Below, one piece after another: positions 24,183-32,686 of a stretch of 64,000 nucleotides of DNA (position 1 is the first letter of the stretch; every line of letters begins with the position of its first letter). The notes beneath the pieces are model-generated. The model had not been told where the DNA came from. It worked only from the letters and a program-made list of their open reading frames with translations, and did no database searches. This DNA comes from Neorhizobium galegae. GTDB lineage: Bacteria; Pseudomonadota; Alphaproteobacteria; Rhizobiales; Rhizobiaceae. Position numbers and translations under genes: made by a program. The DNA lies in contig NZ_JAGIPH010000011.1 in assembly GCF_017877135.1 (NCBI RefSeq), forward strand, positions 1-64,000, written 5' to 3'.

Positions 24183-25283
24183 TTAAAGCGGTGCAAGCTC
24201 CATGGTGGAAGGCAGCACGCGGTCCTGCCCACCCTCAAACATCGTCAGACGGATCAGGTTCGAGATGGCTTCGGCAATCGTGGCAAGCGCATCGCGCTCC
24301 TCACGCTCGAGCGATCGCGGCACCACATCGATGACGCAGATGGAGCCAAGCGCAAAACCCAGCGGATCCCGCACCGGGGCGCCGGCGTAAAACCGGAACC
24401 CGAAAGGTTCGTTCAAAGTCGGGTTTTCCTTGAAGGCTTCACTTCGGGTAAGATCCTCGATGACGGTAAAGTCGTTTGCGACAAGCGTCTCGTTGCAGAA
24501 GGCCCAGTCCCGTGAGGTGCTCTCGCCATCGAAGCCGACCCTCGACTTGAACCATTGCTGATCCTGCGTGATCAGCGTGAACATCGCAATCGGCGCCCGC
24601 AAGGCATAGGCAGCCAGCCGCACGAGTCGGTCAAACCGACCGTCCGCACCAGAGCCGATGAGGGCGGATCTCTTGACGGCGTCGAGCCGGGCCTTCTCGT
24701 TCCACGGCAGATCGAAGGCGGCAGGATCGGTCTTGTCCTGCAGGCTGGAGCGCAGATAGTCCATCACGGCGGCGCTTGCCGCCGATACATCCGGCAACAT
24801 CTGCAAGTGGATGCGTTTTGCACTGCGGGCGAAAGGCGAAGCCGCGCCCTTTTCAGTCATCGTGATAATGATGGTTTGCCTGTAACGGGCATCGTTGCCC
24901 AGCGTCGCGGCAAGCTTCTTACGCTCACCGTCTTCGGCCTGTTCAACGATCAGCACAGTGGGCGGCGCCGGTTCAAGCAGCTTTTGCAGTGTGTCGAAAT
25001 CTTCCGCAACGTCGATCAACAGGCCGGATCCGGGAAGCCCGGCCCGGCTCCACTCCGCCCCCCTGCCCTTGCCGGCAAAGATGACGGCATGGGCTGCAAG
25101 ATCAACGGGCTCCAGCGTCGAATCCTCGATCAGATCCATCACGGCCTGGCGCGGGATGCGACGATGCCCGCCGGGCGTTTTCCAGGAAGGGAGCTGCCCG
25201 CTCTCGACCCATAGCTGCGCCGTGCGCACCGAAACGCCAAGCAGCTCTGCGGCTTTTGCCGTCGTCAGAATATCTTTCATCAT
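24183..25283 (-). CDS. HTH (excisionase/MerR-type) regulator with GAF domain
   Basis: A 366-residue protein. Residues 4-52 form a MerR/excisionase-type DNA-binding domain (LTTAKAAELLGVSVRTAQLW, GGHRRIPRQAVMDLI). Residues about 65-185 resemble a receiver-like or linker fold without clear phosphorylation residues. Residues about 205-355 form a GAF domain (RFDRLVRLAAYALRAPIAMFTLI, SRDWAFCNETL, FYAGAPVRDPLGFALGSICVID in blocks). GAF domains bind small ligands or sense redox state. This combination suggests a one-component regulator. The ATG at 25283 is preceded by the CTCAC/GTGAG inverted repeat, possibly its own site. No obvious target gene adjoins. Confidence 0.8.
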   Translation of the reverse strand: MMKDILTTAKAAELLGVSVRTAQLWVESGQLPSWKTPGGHRRIPRQAVMDLIEDSTLEPVDLAAHAVIFAGKGRGAEWSRAGLPGSGLLIDVAEDFDTLQKLLEPAPPTVLIVEQAEDGERKKLAATLGNDARYRQTIIITMTEKGAASPFARSAKRIHLQMLPDVSAASAAVMDYLRSSLQDKTDPAAFDLPWNEKARLDAVKRSALIGSGADGRFDRLVRLAAYALRAPIAMFTLITQDQQWFKSRVGFDGESTSRDWAFCNETLVANDFTVIEDLTRSEAFKENPTLNEPFGFRFYAGAPVRDPLGFALGSICVIDVVPRSLEREERDALATIAEAISNLIRLTMFEGGQDRVLPSTMELAPL

Positions 25284-25287
25284 TCAA

Positions 25288-25301
25288 CTCACGTCTGTGA
25301 G
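25288..25301. promoter_or_regulatory. Small inverted repeat before HTH-GAF gene
   Basis: CTCAC-GTCT-GTGAG lies 5-18 bp upstream of the HTH-GAF start codon, covering the ribosome-site region. Immediately beyond it is an AT-rich stretch (TAAAATTTAGAAAATTT). It may be an autoregulatory operator. The arms are only five bases, so chance is possible. Confidence 0.3.
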
Positions 25302-25412
25302 ATGAAATCTAGTAAAATTTAGAAAATTTGCAAGAAGCGGAAAAGATACGCCTGCGTTCACCGCCAAAACTGGCTAGGGAGCCGCCTTGCCGGAGGACTG
25401 AAAATTCAAGCT

Positions 25413-25444
25413 TAAAAAAAGTGGGATCGCCTTCGGCGATCCCA
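25413..25444 (-). terminator. Intrinsic terminator of alpha/beta hydrolase gene
   Basis: On the minus strand TGGGATCGCC-GAA-GGCGATCCCA is a perfect 10-bp stem with a three-base loop, followed by C and seven T residues, 13 bp after the hydrolase stop. This is a textbook rho-independent terminator. Confidence 0.9.
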
Positions 25445-25456
25445 TTCCAAGACAGT

Positions 25457-26230
25457 TTACATGGCCGCAGTTGTTTTTGCAGCCTCGTCGATCGTGTCTG
25501 CGATCTCCTTGGCGCGGGTGATGAACAGGGCGTGGCTGCCGGAGACCTTGGTGATCTTGGCCTTCATGCGCTCTGCCATATGAACCAGCATGGCCTGATC
25601 GAAGGCCTTGTCTTCCGTTGCGATCACAGCCCAACTCGGCTTGCTGCGCCAGGCGGCATTCTTCAACTTTGTACCGAAGGACGACATGTTGATCGGCACC
25701 TGGGAGTCGCGCATGAAGGCCGCCTGCTCGTCGCTGACGTCATGGGCAAAACCCTGCTTGAACATTGCCGGCTTGACGAAACCGAACCCGTCGGCACCGA
25801 TCTCGATGACGAAATCCGGCGTCGGAGCAAAACCTTCATACTGCTGCGCCGTCGTTTCACCGGCATCCGGCGACAGGGCCGATACAAAGACCAGCCCCGC
25901 AACTTTGGGATGGACGCCAGCTTCCGTGATCACCGTGCCGCCCCAGGAGTGACCGACGAGGATGGTCGGGCCGTCCTGCTGGTCGAGCAAGCGGGTGGTG
26001 GAGGCGACATCATCTTCGAGTGATGTGAGCGGATTCTGGACGATCTGGACGTGATAGCCGCGCTTCGTCAGTTCATCGTAGACGCCTCGCCATCCGGCTC
26101 CATCGGCAAAGGCACCGTGAACGAGAACGACGTTCTTCACGGGAGCGGCGTTGGCCAAAACCGGGGTAAACATCGCGAGCGCAAGGGTCGCCGCGGTCGC
26201 CAGGCTGACGGTGAGCTGGGTCATTTCCAT
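25457..26230 (-). CDS. Exported alpha/beta hydrolase
   Basis: A 257-residue protein with a signal peptide (1-28, ending VLANA-AP), then VVLVHGAFADGAGWRGVY, the oxyanion-region motif of this esterase group, nucleophile elbow GHSWGG and a C-terminal His in SGSHALF. The frame is open to 26368, but GAAGGAACACGACA before the ATG at 26230 and the signal peptide decide the start. It resembles the hydrolase at 33784-34560 in length and motifs, so the two are paralogues. Members are annotated as salicylate-esterase-like or general esterases. The natural substrate is unknown. It is a single-gene unit with its own terminator. Confidence 0.85.
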   Translation of the reverse strand: MEMTQLTVSLATAATLALAMFTPVLANAAPVKNVVLVHGAFADGAGWRGVYDELTKRGYHVQIVQNPLTSLEDDVASTTRLLDQQDGPTILVGHSWGGTVITEAGVHPKVAGLVFVSALSPDAGETTAQQYEGFAPTPDFVIEIGADGFGFVKPAMFKQGFAHDVSDEQAAFMRDSQVPINMSSFGTKLKNAAWRSKPSWAVIATEDKAFDQAMLVHMAERMKAKITKVSGSHALFITRAKEIADTIDEAAKTTAAM

Positions 26231-26559
26231 TGTCGTGTTCCTTCTTTGGAGTTTGCTTGTGAAGCGTTGAAACCACCTCCGCGCCGGGCAACGGACTGGG
26301 AAACGTTGCCCAGCTGGAGGTTGCTGAACCGACCCATCTGGAGGGGACATGGGTCCGTCGATCAGCACCTGTAGAATTGCAGGGGATGCCCACCGGGCCT
26401 ATCAGCTATCCGTCTCGCCAAGGTATCCCATGGTATGATCTGACTAGACGTTACATTGATCGGGGCCGCACACGCAGGCACGGGATCGCTGAACCGGCGC
26501 GCAATACGTTAGAGTTTTCTTACATTACGCGACATGCGAGCCGGCAGGCTGGAGGTGCC
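26231..26559. other. Intergenic region, 329 bp, no gene seen
   Basis: The region lies between the exported hydrolase (start at 26230) and the DUF1127 gene (stop at 26560), both minus strand, so it should hold the hydrolase promoter. Frames here are short and not protein-like. A GGTATCCCATGGTAT near-palindrome around 26420 is the only notable local symmetry. Promoter elements are not clear. Confidence 0.5.
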
Positions 26560-26784
26560 TTAACGTTCAGACTGCCGAGACTTCAAAGCTCTGGCGGGAT
26601 AATCGAGATGGGACCTGGTCAGACCGATATCCTTGAGCAGGGAGTCCGGCATGTTTCGTAGCGTCTCGATATCCTTGCGCCGTCCTTGCCAGCGGCGAAA
26701 GCGCCGATAGATGCCTTCCATAGCGTTGGTGTCGTGCGGGCGCACCGCTCGCGCGATAAGCAACTGTCGCAGATTGTTGATCAT
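26560..26784 (-). CDS. DUF1127-family small basic protein
   Basis: A 74-residue basic protein ending in the DUF1127 signature: RRWQGRRKDIETLRNMPDSLLKDIGLTRSHLDY in two blocks. Small DUF1127 proteins are common in alphaproteobacteria, and some have been linked to RNA turnover and to phosphate, polyamine or stress responses. The role here is unknown. The frame can start at GTG 26793, but AAGGAC is better spaced for the ATG at 26784. It stands alone between the hydrolase and the multi-PAS kinase. Confidence 0.85.
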   Translation of the reverse strand: MINNLRQLLIARAVRPHDTNAMEGIYRRFRRWQGRRKDIETLRNMPDSLLKDIGLTRSHLDYPARALKSRQSER

Positions 26785-26972
26785 CCGTGTCACCGTCCTT
26801 GTAAGCGCACCTTCGGCCGATGAGGTTCGGCTGGTGCCATTGAACTGGACACGGTTTTCCAGGATGCGTGACGCACCAGAATTTCAGGGACACAAAAATT
26901 GCTTACGGATGAAACGGACAGCGAAAGTTCCGTGCTCCGGTGAGGAGGACCTAAGGCTTTCCGCGCACACTC

Positions 26973-29951
26973 TCATTGCAAGGCAGGCAGGACAAAGGAG
27001 AACCGCGCACCACCCAGACGACTGCCATTGTCGGCGCTCATTTTCCCGCCATGCGCCTCGATGATGGAGCGCGAGATTGGCAGCCCCATCCCCATGCCGC
27101 CATCCTTTGTGGTAAAGAAGCTCTCGAAGATCCGGCCCGTTCCCTCCACGGGAATTCCCGGACCTGAATCCTCCACCGAACAGCAAACCTGCGCCCCTTC
27201 ATCCGTCGTGCACAGAACGACCTCGCGGCGCTCGCAAGGGGCCGCGGAAATGGCCTGGATCGCGTTGACCGCCATGTTTACGATGACTTGCTGAAGTTGA
27301 ATGCGGTCGACTGTGACACGTGCCGAGCCAGGCGAAGGCAAATGAACGACATTCACCTTGTGCGCCTGGAACTCGTGGCGCAGGAAAAGCACGGCTTCGG
27401 CCACCAGTTCGTCCAGCGAGACGATTTCCTCGTCCTGCATTCGATGGCTTGCCATGCTGCGAACGCGCGCGATGACGCTGGCGGCGCGCTGCGCGTCGGC
27501 AACGATACGCATCACGATATCCCGGACCTCGGAAAGTTCGGGATTGGGGCGGTTCAACCACCGCAGGCCAGCCTCCCCATAGGTGGTGATGGCGGCAAGC
27601 GGCTGATTGACCTCGTGGGCGATGGATGCCGTCAACTCTCCCAGCATCGAGATCCGCGCCGCATGAGCATACTCCGCCTCGATATGCCGCAGCCTGCGCT
27701 CCGCCTGCTTTTTTTCCGTCGTGTCGATGAACGCGCTGATGGTTACGCCAAGCTTTGCCATGGCGGGAGGGAAGGTTACCGTCAGCGTCCCCTCCCGCAC
27801 CCTGCCGTCGAGCGTGGTCAGAGAGATTTCTTCCGCATAATTCTCAAGGCTTTTGTACCGGTTTTGCAAAAGGCGAGCATAATTTTCCGGGTGGTTACCG
27901 AAGAACGGGACCACCGATCCCCCCTTCAGCTCATCGTGATGTGCGGCACCCAGGAGTTTGAGCGCTGCGTCATTCGCCTGCTCGACGACAGTATTTTCCA
28001 TCGCGTGCCGCAGGAAATCCGGATGCTTGGCGAGATGCGCGCCCAAATCCGGGACACCCTGCTCCTTGAGATCCTGGAGAACCCCCAGAAGTGCAGCGGA
28101 CCTGATCTGAAAAACAGGAAGAGGCAGATGCTGGAAGAGGTCGCGGAACCGCTGCTCGCTGTGTTCAAGCTCGTTAAAGGCGTTTACGCGTTCGCTGATG
28201 TCGGTGACGGCGGCAAGCCCCCGGCGACGATCATCTGCTGAAAACCAGAGCGTGAACTGCGCATCGAATTCGGTTCCATCAAGACGCCTCAGGCGGGTCT
28301 CGATCGTCACGCTGGCGTCATTCACCAGGACGTTCAGAACAGCCGCGGCACCATCCAACCAGCGGTCCGGCGACCAGAAATGATCGAGCGTGCCGAGAAG
28401 GTCTGACTTCTGATTTCCTCCGAACAAGATCAGCGTCTGATCATTGACATCGACGATCGTCGTCGCGCTGAGGATACGTGCAACGCAATCGGGATAATTG
28501 CGCAGGTAATCAACGATATCGCCGTCCGCTGAGAGGCCATTTTCTTCAAGGAGATCGTTGATGATCGTGAGGTCGAGCTCCCAGAACGACACGGTCATCG
28601 CCTGGAAAAGGTCTTGATACCGCCGCTCGCTGCGGCGCAGCGCCTGCTCTGCCAAATTGCGCTCGGTGAAATCGATGAAACTGCAGACAGCCCGATCCTG
28701 AAGATAACCGTGCCGTGCCGTCGCAAACAGGACCTGGATGGTACTGCCATCGAGACACCTCAATGTCACCTCGGACTGGAAAAATTCCTCACCCCGATAA
28801 CGGGCCTCGAAGGATTTTCTGAGCACCGGCATCCCAAGGTCCCAATAGGGCGTGAGATCCCCAAGAATGTCCTCCTCCCGTTCACCAGCCATCATATGGA
28901 CATGCGTCGGATTGGACTGCACGACCTTCATGGCGCGCAATGCGGCCTCCATGAACTCGGGATGCTCGTCAAGGTATGGTGACAGATCGGTCACGCCCTG
29001 CTGGCGAAGCTCGCGAAACATCTCGGCAAGCCCGCTGGCATCAATCTCGGCGAGGGCGATCGGCAAGTGATCGAAGACGTGCTTGTAACGCAGCTCGCTG
29101 GACTTCAGTTCATCAAACGCCTGCCGCTCAGGCGAAACGTCCCGGACGGACAACAGCACATAAATATGGTCTGCGTCCGCAGACGCCGGAACGACGGCCA
29201 ATTCCGCGTCGAAGGTTCCGCCATCCCTCCGCGTCAGTTGGCAGGAGCCGCGTGCATGGCTTGCACCCAGAAGGACCGACAGGATCGTATCGACAAAGAT
29301 ATCGGCACTCTCTTCGGGCCAGAAGGAGGCCAGGTCCCGACCGACAGGGCCGAATACTGCCTTGGCTGCACGCGAAAGCGCGTGCCCTGACGGGTCCACC
29401 TCCGCAACCCTTGCGGATCGCATCATCTGGCGAACGAGGTGTGGCTCGGATTTCAGACTGTCGCGCAAGCTCATTCTCTGGTCGGCGCCAAGAGCGGCAA
29501 GGCTCTTGGCCACCGCTGTGACGTCAATCGGCACGACAACGACGCCGGCGGCATCCAGCAGACGGACCAGACTGTCGTTGCGAACCGGCCCTTCGGCACT
29601 GACAAGAGGACGCGACGTCTCGAAGAGAGCGACGGGTTGCCCATCCGCATCTCGCTGCACCTTCACCGTTACGGAGACAGTCACCGACGTGGGCGTTCCT
29701 CTCGTCACGCGATTGACCGTGCCGGACCAGTCAGAGGCAATCACGGGGTTGTCGCACGCCTGCTGTCGCACATCATCTGACACGGGTTCGAACAGGGCGT
29801 CCAGGGGCGCGCCGAGTGCTTGCTCGCGCGAGATGCCATAGATCTTCTCTGCTGCGCGGTTCCAGCCTGTGACGCGACCGGCAAGCTCCCGAATGATGAT
29901 GCAATCATCCATAAGATCGATGATCTCGCTGCAATCTCGACCGGAACTCAT
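26973..29951 (-). CDS. Multi-PAS sensor histidine kinase
   Basis: A 992-residue soluble kinase with no membrane segments. A canonical PAS lies at about 10-115 (IIIRELAGRVTGWNRAAEKIYGISREQ in blocks). It is followed by a second PAS-like region (about 170-270) and three related PAS modules (about 285-420, 430-560 and 570-700). Each of these carries a helical insertion ending in a pattern like YLDEHPEFMEAA, YLRNYPDCVARI or HLAKHPDFLRHA. Then come HisKA with ISMLGELTASIAHEVNQPLAAI (His in the H-box) and HATPase with NMAVNAIQA, GPGIP and GMGMGLPISRSI. The kinase core is of the FixL/DctB type. The start ATG at 29951 is 340 bp from a divergent FixJ-like regulator, its likely partner. The ligand is unknown, and no haem-binding FixL PAS is evident. 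Confidence 0.88.
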   Translation of the reverse strand: MSSGRDCSEIIDLMDDCIIIRELAGRVTGWNRAAEKIYGISREQALGAPLDALFEPVSDDVRQQACDNPVIASDWSGTVNRVTRGTPTSVTVSVTVKVQRDADGQPVALFETSRPLVSAEGPVRNDSLVRLLDAAGVVVVPIDVTAVAKSLAALGADQRMSLRDSLKSEPHLVRQMMRSARVAEVDPSGHALSRAAKAVFGPVGRDLASFWPEESADIFVDTILSVLLGASHARGSCQLTRRDGGTFDAELAVVPASADADHIYVLLSVRDVSPERQAFDELKSSELRYKHVFDHLPIALAEIDASGLAEMFRELRQQGVTDLSPYLDEHPEFMEAALRAMKVVQSNPTHVHMMAGEREEDILGDLTPYWDLGMPVLRKSFEARYRGEEFFQSEVTLRCLDGSTIQVLFATARHGYLQDRAVCSFIDFTERNLAEQALRRSERRYQDLFQAMTVSFWELDLTIINDLLEENGLSADGDIVDYLRNYPDCVARILSATTIVDVNDQTLILFGGNQKSDLLGTLDHFWSPDRWLDGAAAVLNVLVNDASVTIETRLRRLDGTEFDAQFTLWFSADDRRRGLAAVTDISERVNAFNELEHSEQRFRDLFQHLPLPVFQIRSAALLGVLQDLKEQGVPDLGAHLAKHPDFLRHAMENTVVEQANDAALKLLGAAHHDELKGGSVVPFFGNHPENYARLLQNRYKSLENYAEEISLTTLDGRVREGTLTVTFPPAMAKLGVTISAFIDTTEKKQAERRLRHIEAEYAHAARISMLGELTASIAHEVNQPLAAITTYGEAGLRWLNRPNPELSEVRDIVMRIVADAQRAASVIARVRSMASHRMQDEEIVSLDELVAEAVLFLRHEFQAHKVNVVHLPSPGSARVTVDRIQLQQVIVNMAVNAIQAISAAPCERREVVLCTTDEGAQVCCSVEDSGPGIPVEGTGRIFESFFTTKDGGMGMGLPISRSIIEAHGGKMSADNGSRLGGARFSFVLPALQ

Positions 29952-30291
29952 GACGGCATCTGTCTCCTGAAATCATCGCAGCGTCTTGGAAGACCAAAAA
30001 TTCGGGGTAAAGCTGTCGAGGCAAATGCGCCAATGCGCCGCAAAAGCTTGGGCAAGCATGACTAGCCTAGCGCAATCCAGATTGAAGATCTTGTTCAATC
30101 ACGACGTTGTTGGCAATGGAAGCCGAACGGATGCCTCTTCCTGACGGTACGCAAGGTCGAAAACCAAGGTCGCGCCGACGCTTCGGGCTCCCCGACCGCG
30201 GTGCAATCAAAACGCTTCCCATCGAATTGTTTTCTTGGCATGACCTTGGACTTGAAGTTACAGATTCCTTCGTCCACGCAAGGGGCCACCG
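29952..30291. other. Divergent promoter region between kinase and FixJ-like genes, 340 bp
   Basis: Both flanking genes start outward from here. A short plus-strand frame (30107-30295) has no ribosome site or protein-like character. No clear palindrome or sigma-54 element was found. It should hold both promoters of the two-component system. Confidence 0.5.
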
Positions 30292-30936
30292 GTGAAGAAA
30301 AACGCACCGTTCATCTACATTATCGATGATGATGAATCTATTCGGCGCTCTCTCGACCACCTTTTCCGCTCGGTTGGCTTTGCGACGCACACCTTTGTTT
30401 CGACCCAGGAATTTCTGGCAGCCGAGCGCCCCGATGCAGACGCTTGCCTGGTTCTCGATATCCGCCTTCAGGGAACGAGCGGGCTGGATTTCCAACAGCA
30501 ACTGGCGCAGTCCGGCATCGAAATCCCGGTTGTTCTGATGACGGGACATGGGGATATCCCGATGTCCGTGCGGGGTATGAAGGCAGGCGCCGTAGATTTC
30601 CTGACAAAACCCTTCCGCGATCAGGATATGCTCGACGCGGTGGGCGCGGCACTGAAGCTCGACCGCGCACGGCGCGTCAGTCGCGAGGAATTTGCCAGTA
30701 TCGAGCAAAGATATCAATCGCTTACCTTGCGCGAGCAGCAGGTCATGCTGATGGTGACCAGGGGCCTTCTCAACAAGCAGGTGGCCGGTGATCTCGGCAT
30801 CAGCGAAGTTACCGTAAAGATCCACCGGGGCTCGGCGATGAAAAAGATGGGTGCCCGAACCCTCCCGGACCTCGTGCGCATGGCGGATGCCCTCAAGCTC
30901 AGGGACATAAAAGAAGCAGGTAACACTAGCGTATGA
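30292..30936 (+). CDS. FixJ-family response regulator (receiver + LuxR-type HTH)
   Basis: A 214-residue regulator. The receiver (about 7-120) has the acidic DDDE cluster, phospho-acceptor Asp in CLVLDIRLQG, and Lys in FLTKPFRDQD. The C-terminal LuxR/GerE-type helix-turn-helix is LTLREQQVMLMVTRG followed by NKQVAGDLGISEVTVKIHRG. The DIRLQGTSGLDFQ and VVLMTGHGDIPMSVRGMKAGAVDFL blocks are typical of FixJ/StyR/TtrR proteins. The start is GTG at 30292, with AAGGGG seven bases upstream. It is divergent from the multi-PAS kinase and 67 bp before a receiver-only gene, so the three probably form one signalling unit. Targets are unknown. Confidence 0.92.
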   Translation: MKKNAPFIYIIDDDESIRRSLDHLFRSVGFATHTFVSTQEFLAAERPDADACLVLDIRLQGTSGLDFQQQLAQSGIEIPVVLMTGHGDIPMSVRGMKAGAVDFLTKPFRDQDMLDAVGAALKLDRARRVSREEFASIEQRYQSLTLREQQVMLMVTRGLLNKQVAGDLGISEVTVKIHRGSAMKKMGARTLPDLVRMADALKLRDIKEAGNTSV

Positions 30937-31003
30937 TATCCGTGGCGGGCGAAGTGTGCGATTGAGGGCGCTTGACATCCCTTTGCCGAAAAGGCCCAAC
31001 TTG

Positions 31004-31390
31004 ATGCCCGCGTCCAGGAATGTGCATATCGCAGTGATCGATGATGATGACTCCTTCCGCACCGCGACGGAGGGCCTGATCAGATCGCTCGGATATGACG
31101 TGTCGGGCCACGCCTCTGCAGAAGCCTTCCTGGATATGAGAGCGGTTTGGGATGCCGACTGCATCATCTCAGACATCCAGATGCCCGGCATGACCGGAAT
31201 TGAACTCAAGGAACGGCTGAATGCGGAAGGGTCCACCGTCGCCGTGATCTTTGTCTCGGCCCGGATCGATCCGACCTTGCCACGCAAGGTGAAGGAATGC
31301 GGCGGATTGATCCTGCTGCAAAAACCTTTCCAGGGGCAGGTCTTGATCGATGCGATCCATCAGGCAATCAGCCATCTGGAGCCTGAATAA
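31004..31390 (+). CDS. Single-domain response regulator (receiver only)
   Basis: A 128-residue protein that is just a receiver: IAVIDDDDSF acidic cluster, phospho-acceptor Asp in CIISDIQMPGMTG, Ser of the switch in VIFVSARID, and Lys in LLQKPF. It has no output domain, so it may act as a phosphate sink or competitor, or bind a partner protein, as known for some rhizobial and Caulobacter receivers. The frame can start at GTG 30956, but AAAAGG before the ATG at 31004 is better placed. It follows the FixJ-like gene closely on the same strand and ends before a shared hairpin terminator. Confidence 0.88.
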   Translation: MPASRNVHIAVIDDDDSFRTATEGLIRSLGYDVSGHASAEAFLDMRAVWDADCIISDIQMPGMTGIELKERLNAEGSTVAVIFVSARIDPTLPRKVKECGGLILLQKPFQGQVLIDAIHQAISHLEPE

Positions 31391-31420
31391 GGGCAATGGC
31401 AGAGACCAAAGCACCTTGAA

Positions 31421-31452
31421 CCTACGCCGCCCTTTCGTCGCGGCGGCATAGG
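31421..31452. terminator. Hairpin between convergent genes
   Basis: CCTACGCCGCC (31421-31431) and GGCGGCATAGG (31442-31452) pair with one mismatch. The hairpin lies between the receiver-only gene (plus) and the SDR gene (minus), so it could serve both. There is no long T-run on either side. Confidence 0.6.
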
Positions 31453-31487
31453 TCGAGTTCGGTACTATCGCGTGCCGTCCAAAATCT

Positions 31488-32267
31488 TCAAACCGTCGGG
31501 ATGGTTCCGCCGTCGATGACATGTTCGGTTCCGGTGATCGAGGCGGCGCGATCCGATGCGAGGAACGCGATGAGATTGGCGACCTCTTCAGGCTTGCTCG
31601 GCCGGCCGAGCGGGATGCCGCCGAGACTGTCCATGATGATCTTCTTGCCGCCTTCGTAATCGGTATTGGCCTGTGCAGCCAGCCGTTCGGCAAGGCGTAC
31701 CGAGGCTTCGGTTTCGATCCAGCCCGGCGAAACGCGCACGACACGGACGCCCTGCGGCGCCACCTCTTTGGACAGGGCCTTGCTGTAGGTCGACAATGCA
31801 GCCTTTGCAGCGGCATAGGCCGTCGTGGATTCCGGCAAAGGCAGGGTGCGCTGGATGGAGGTGACGTGGATCACGACGCCTCGCCGCTGCGCCACCATCT
31901 GCGGCACAAGCAGCTTGTCCAGGCGAACGGCTGGAAACAGGTTCGAGTTCAGCTCCTCTTGCCAATCCCCCTCGCCAAGCGCTGCAAAACCGCCACCCGG
32001 TGCCGATGAGCCGCCCAGCATATGGACGATGATATCGACCCCGCCCAACCGTTCGCGCACTGCTTGCGCCACGATGGCACAGCCTTCCGCCGTTTTGAGG
32101 TCGGCGGCAACGAACAGATCCTCCGGCAAGCTATCGGGCCGGGAGCGAGCCGTTGCAAGAACGCGCGCACCGAGGCTTCGAAAGAGGCCTGTCGTTGCCC
32201 CGCCCGCGCCCTTGGTGCCGGCGGTGATAAGCGCGCGTTTTCCTTCGAGAGCAAGAAAGCTGGTCAT
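31488..32267 (-). CDS. SDR-family oxidoreductase
   Basis: A 259-residue short-chain dehydrogenase: cofactor loop TAGTKGAGGATTG near the N-terminus, catalytic Ser in VIHVTSIQ, YAAAK (Tyr and Lys of the active site), and the C-terminal GTEHVIDGGTIPTV typical of classical SDRs. The frame is open to 32444, but the ATG at 32267 overlaps the stop of the SnoaL-like gene by 4 bp (ATGA) and begins a normal SDR N-terminus. The pair is divergent from a LysR regulator, which probably controls it. The substrate is unknown. The SnoaL-like partner suggests a polyketide-like or small cyclic ketone, but this is weak. Confidence 0.88.
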   Translation of the reverse strand: MTSFLALEGKRALITAGTKGAGGATTGLFRSLGARVLATARSRPDSLPEDLFVAADLKTAEGCAIVAQAVRERLGGVDIIVHMLGGSSAPGGGFAALGEGDWQEELNSNLFPAVRLDKLLVPQMVAQRRGVVIHVTSIQRTLPLPESTTAYAAAKAALSTYSKALSKEVAPQGVRVVRVSPGWIETEASVRLAERLAAQANTDYEGGKKIIMDSLGGIPLGRPSKPEEVANLIAFLASDRAASITGTEHVIDGGTIPTV

Positions 32268-32587
32268 TGGCCGATCTCCAGTTCCCGGATTTTGCCTGTC
32301 TCGAGAACGAAGCGGAAATGCAGTTGCGCGGGGCTGCCCGCGAAGTTTCCGCTCACGCTCGCAAGCACCTCGATGGTCTCGCCATTCTGGTCCGCGCTGA
32401 GTGGCTGTGCCGCGTGCTGGTACTTTGCCTTGGCATTCCGCCACCAGCTGCGGATGGCGGGAAGACCGCGGTGGGTGGCTCCCTCATCCTTCACGATGGC
32501 TGTATCGCAGAATGCGCTAAACAGCGCATTCTCGTCGCCGGTCCGGTCGGCATCGAAGTAGGTCTTCAAGACATCTGGCAAAATCAT
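32264..32587 (-). CDS. SnoaL/NTF2-like small protein
   Basis: A 107-residue protein with the NTF2-like cone fold pattern: LPDVLKTYFDADRTGDENALFSAFC in the N-terminal helices, then VKDEGATHRGLPAIRSWW and a run of beta strands ending in ETGKIRELEIGQ. Members are isomerases, cyclases or hydratases, or simply bind small hydrophobic molecules. The ATG at 32587 is 99 bp from the divergent LysR start, and the stop overlaps the SDR start. It works presumably with the SDR on one substrate. No catalytic residues can be assigned with confidence. Confidence 0.82.
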   Translation of the reverse strand: MILPDVLKTYFDADRTGDENALFSAFCDTAIVKDEGATHRGLPAIRSWWRNAKAKYQHAAQPLSADQNGETIEVLASVSGNFAGSPAQLHFRFVLETGKIRELEIGQ

Positions 32588-32631
32588 TGGGGCTATCCTT
32601 GTTCCGATGATGGCTGAAGGTTAGCACTTGA

Positions 32632-32649
32632 CGATTATGAACATAATCG
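32632..32649. promoter_or_regulatory. Palindromic LysR-type operator
   Basis: CGATTAT-GAAC-ATAATCG, perfect 7-bp arms, lies 45 bp from the SnoaL-like start and 38 bp from the LysR start. Its core ATTATGAACATAAT has the T-N11-A form recognised by LysR-type regulators. Further TCGGGA repeats lie next to it on the LysR side. Confidence 0.7.
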
Positions 32650-32686
32650 GGACAAATCGGGATGAGGAATTGAGAAAGTCGGGACA

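Noticed and set aside
30107..30295. A 62-codon plus-strand frame just before the FixJ-like gene
   Set aside because: It overlaps the FixJ-like start, lacks a ribosome site, and has no protein-like character.
30067..31287. A 406-codon minus-strand frame opposite the two response regulator genes
   Set aside because: No domain is recognisable, it is fully antisense to two well-supported receiver genes, and it also crosses the divergent promoter region.
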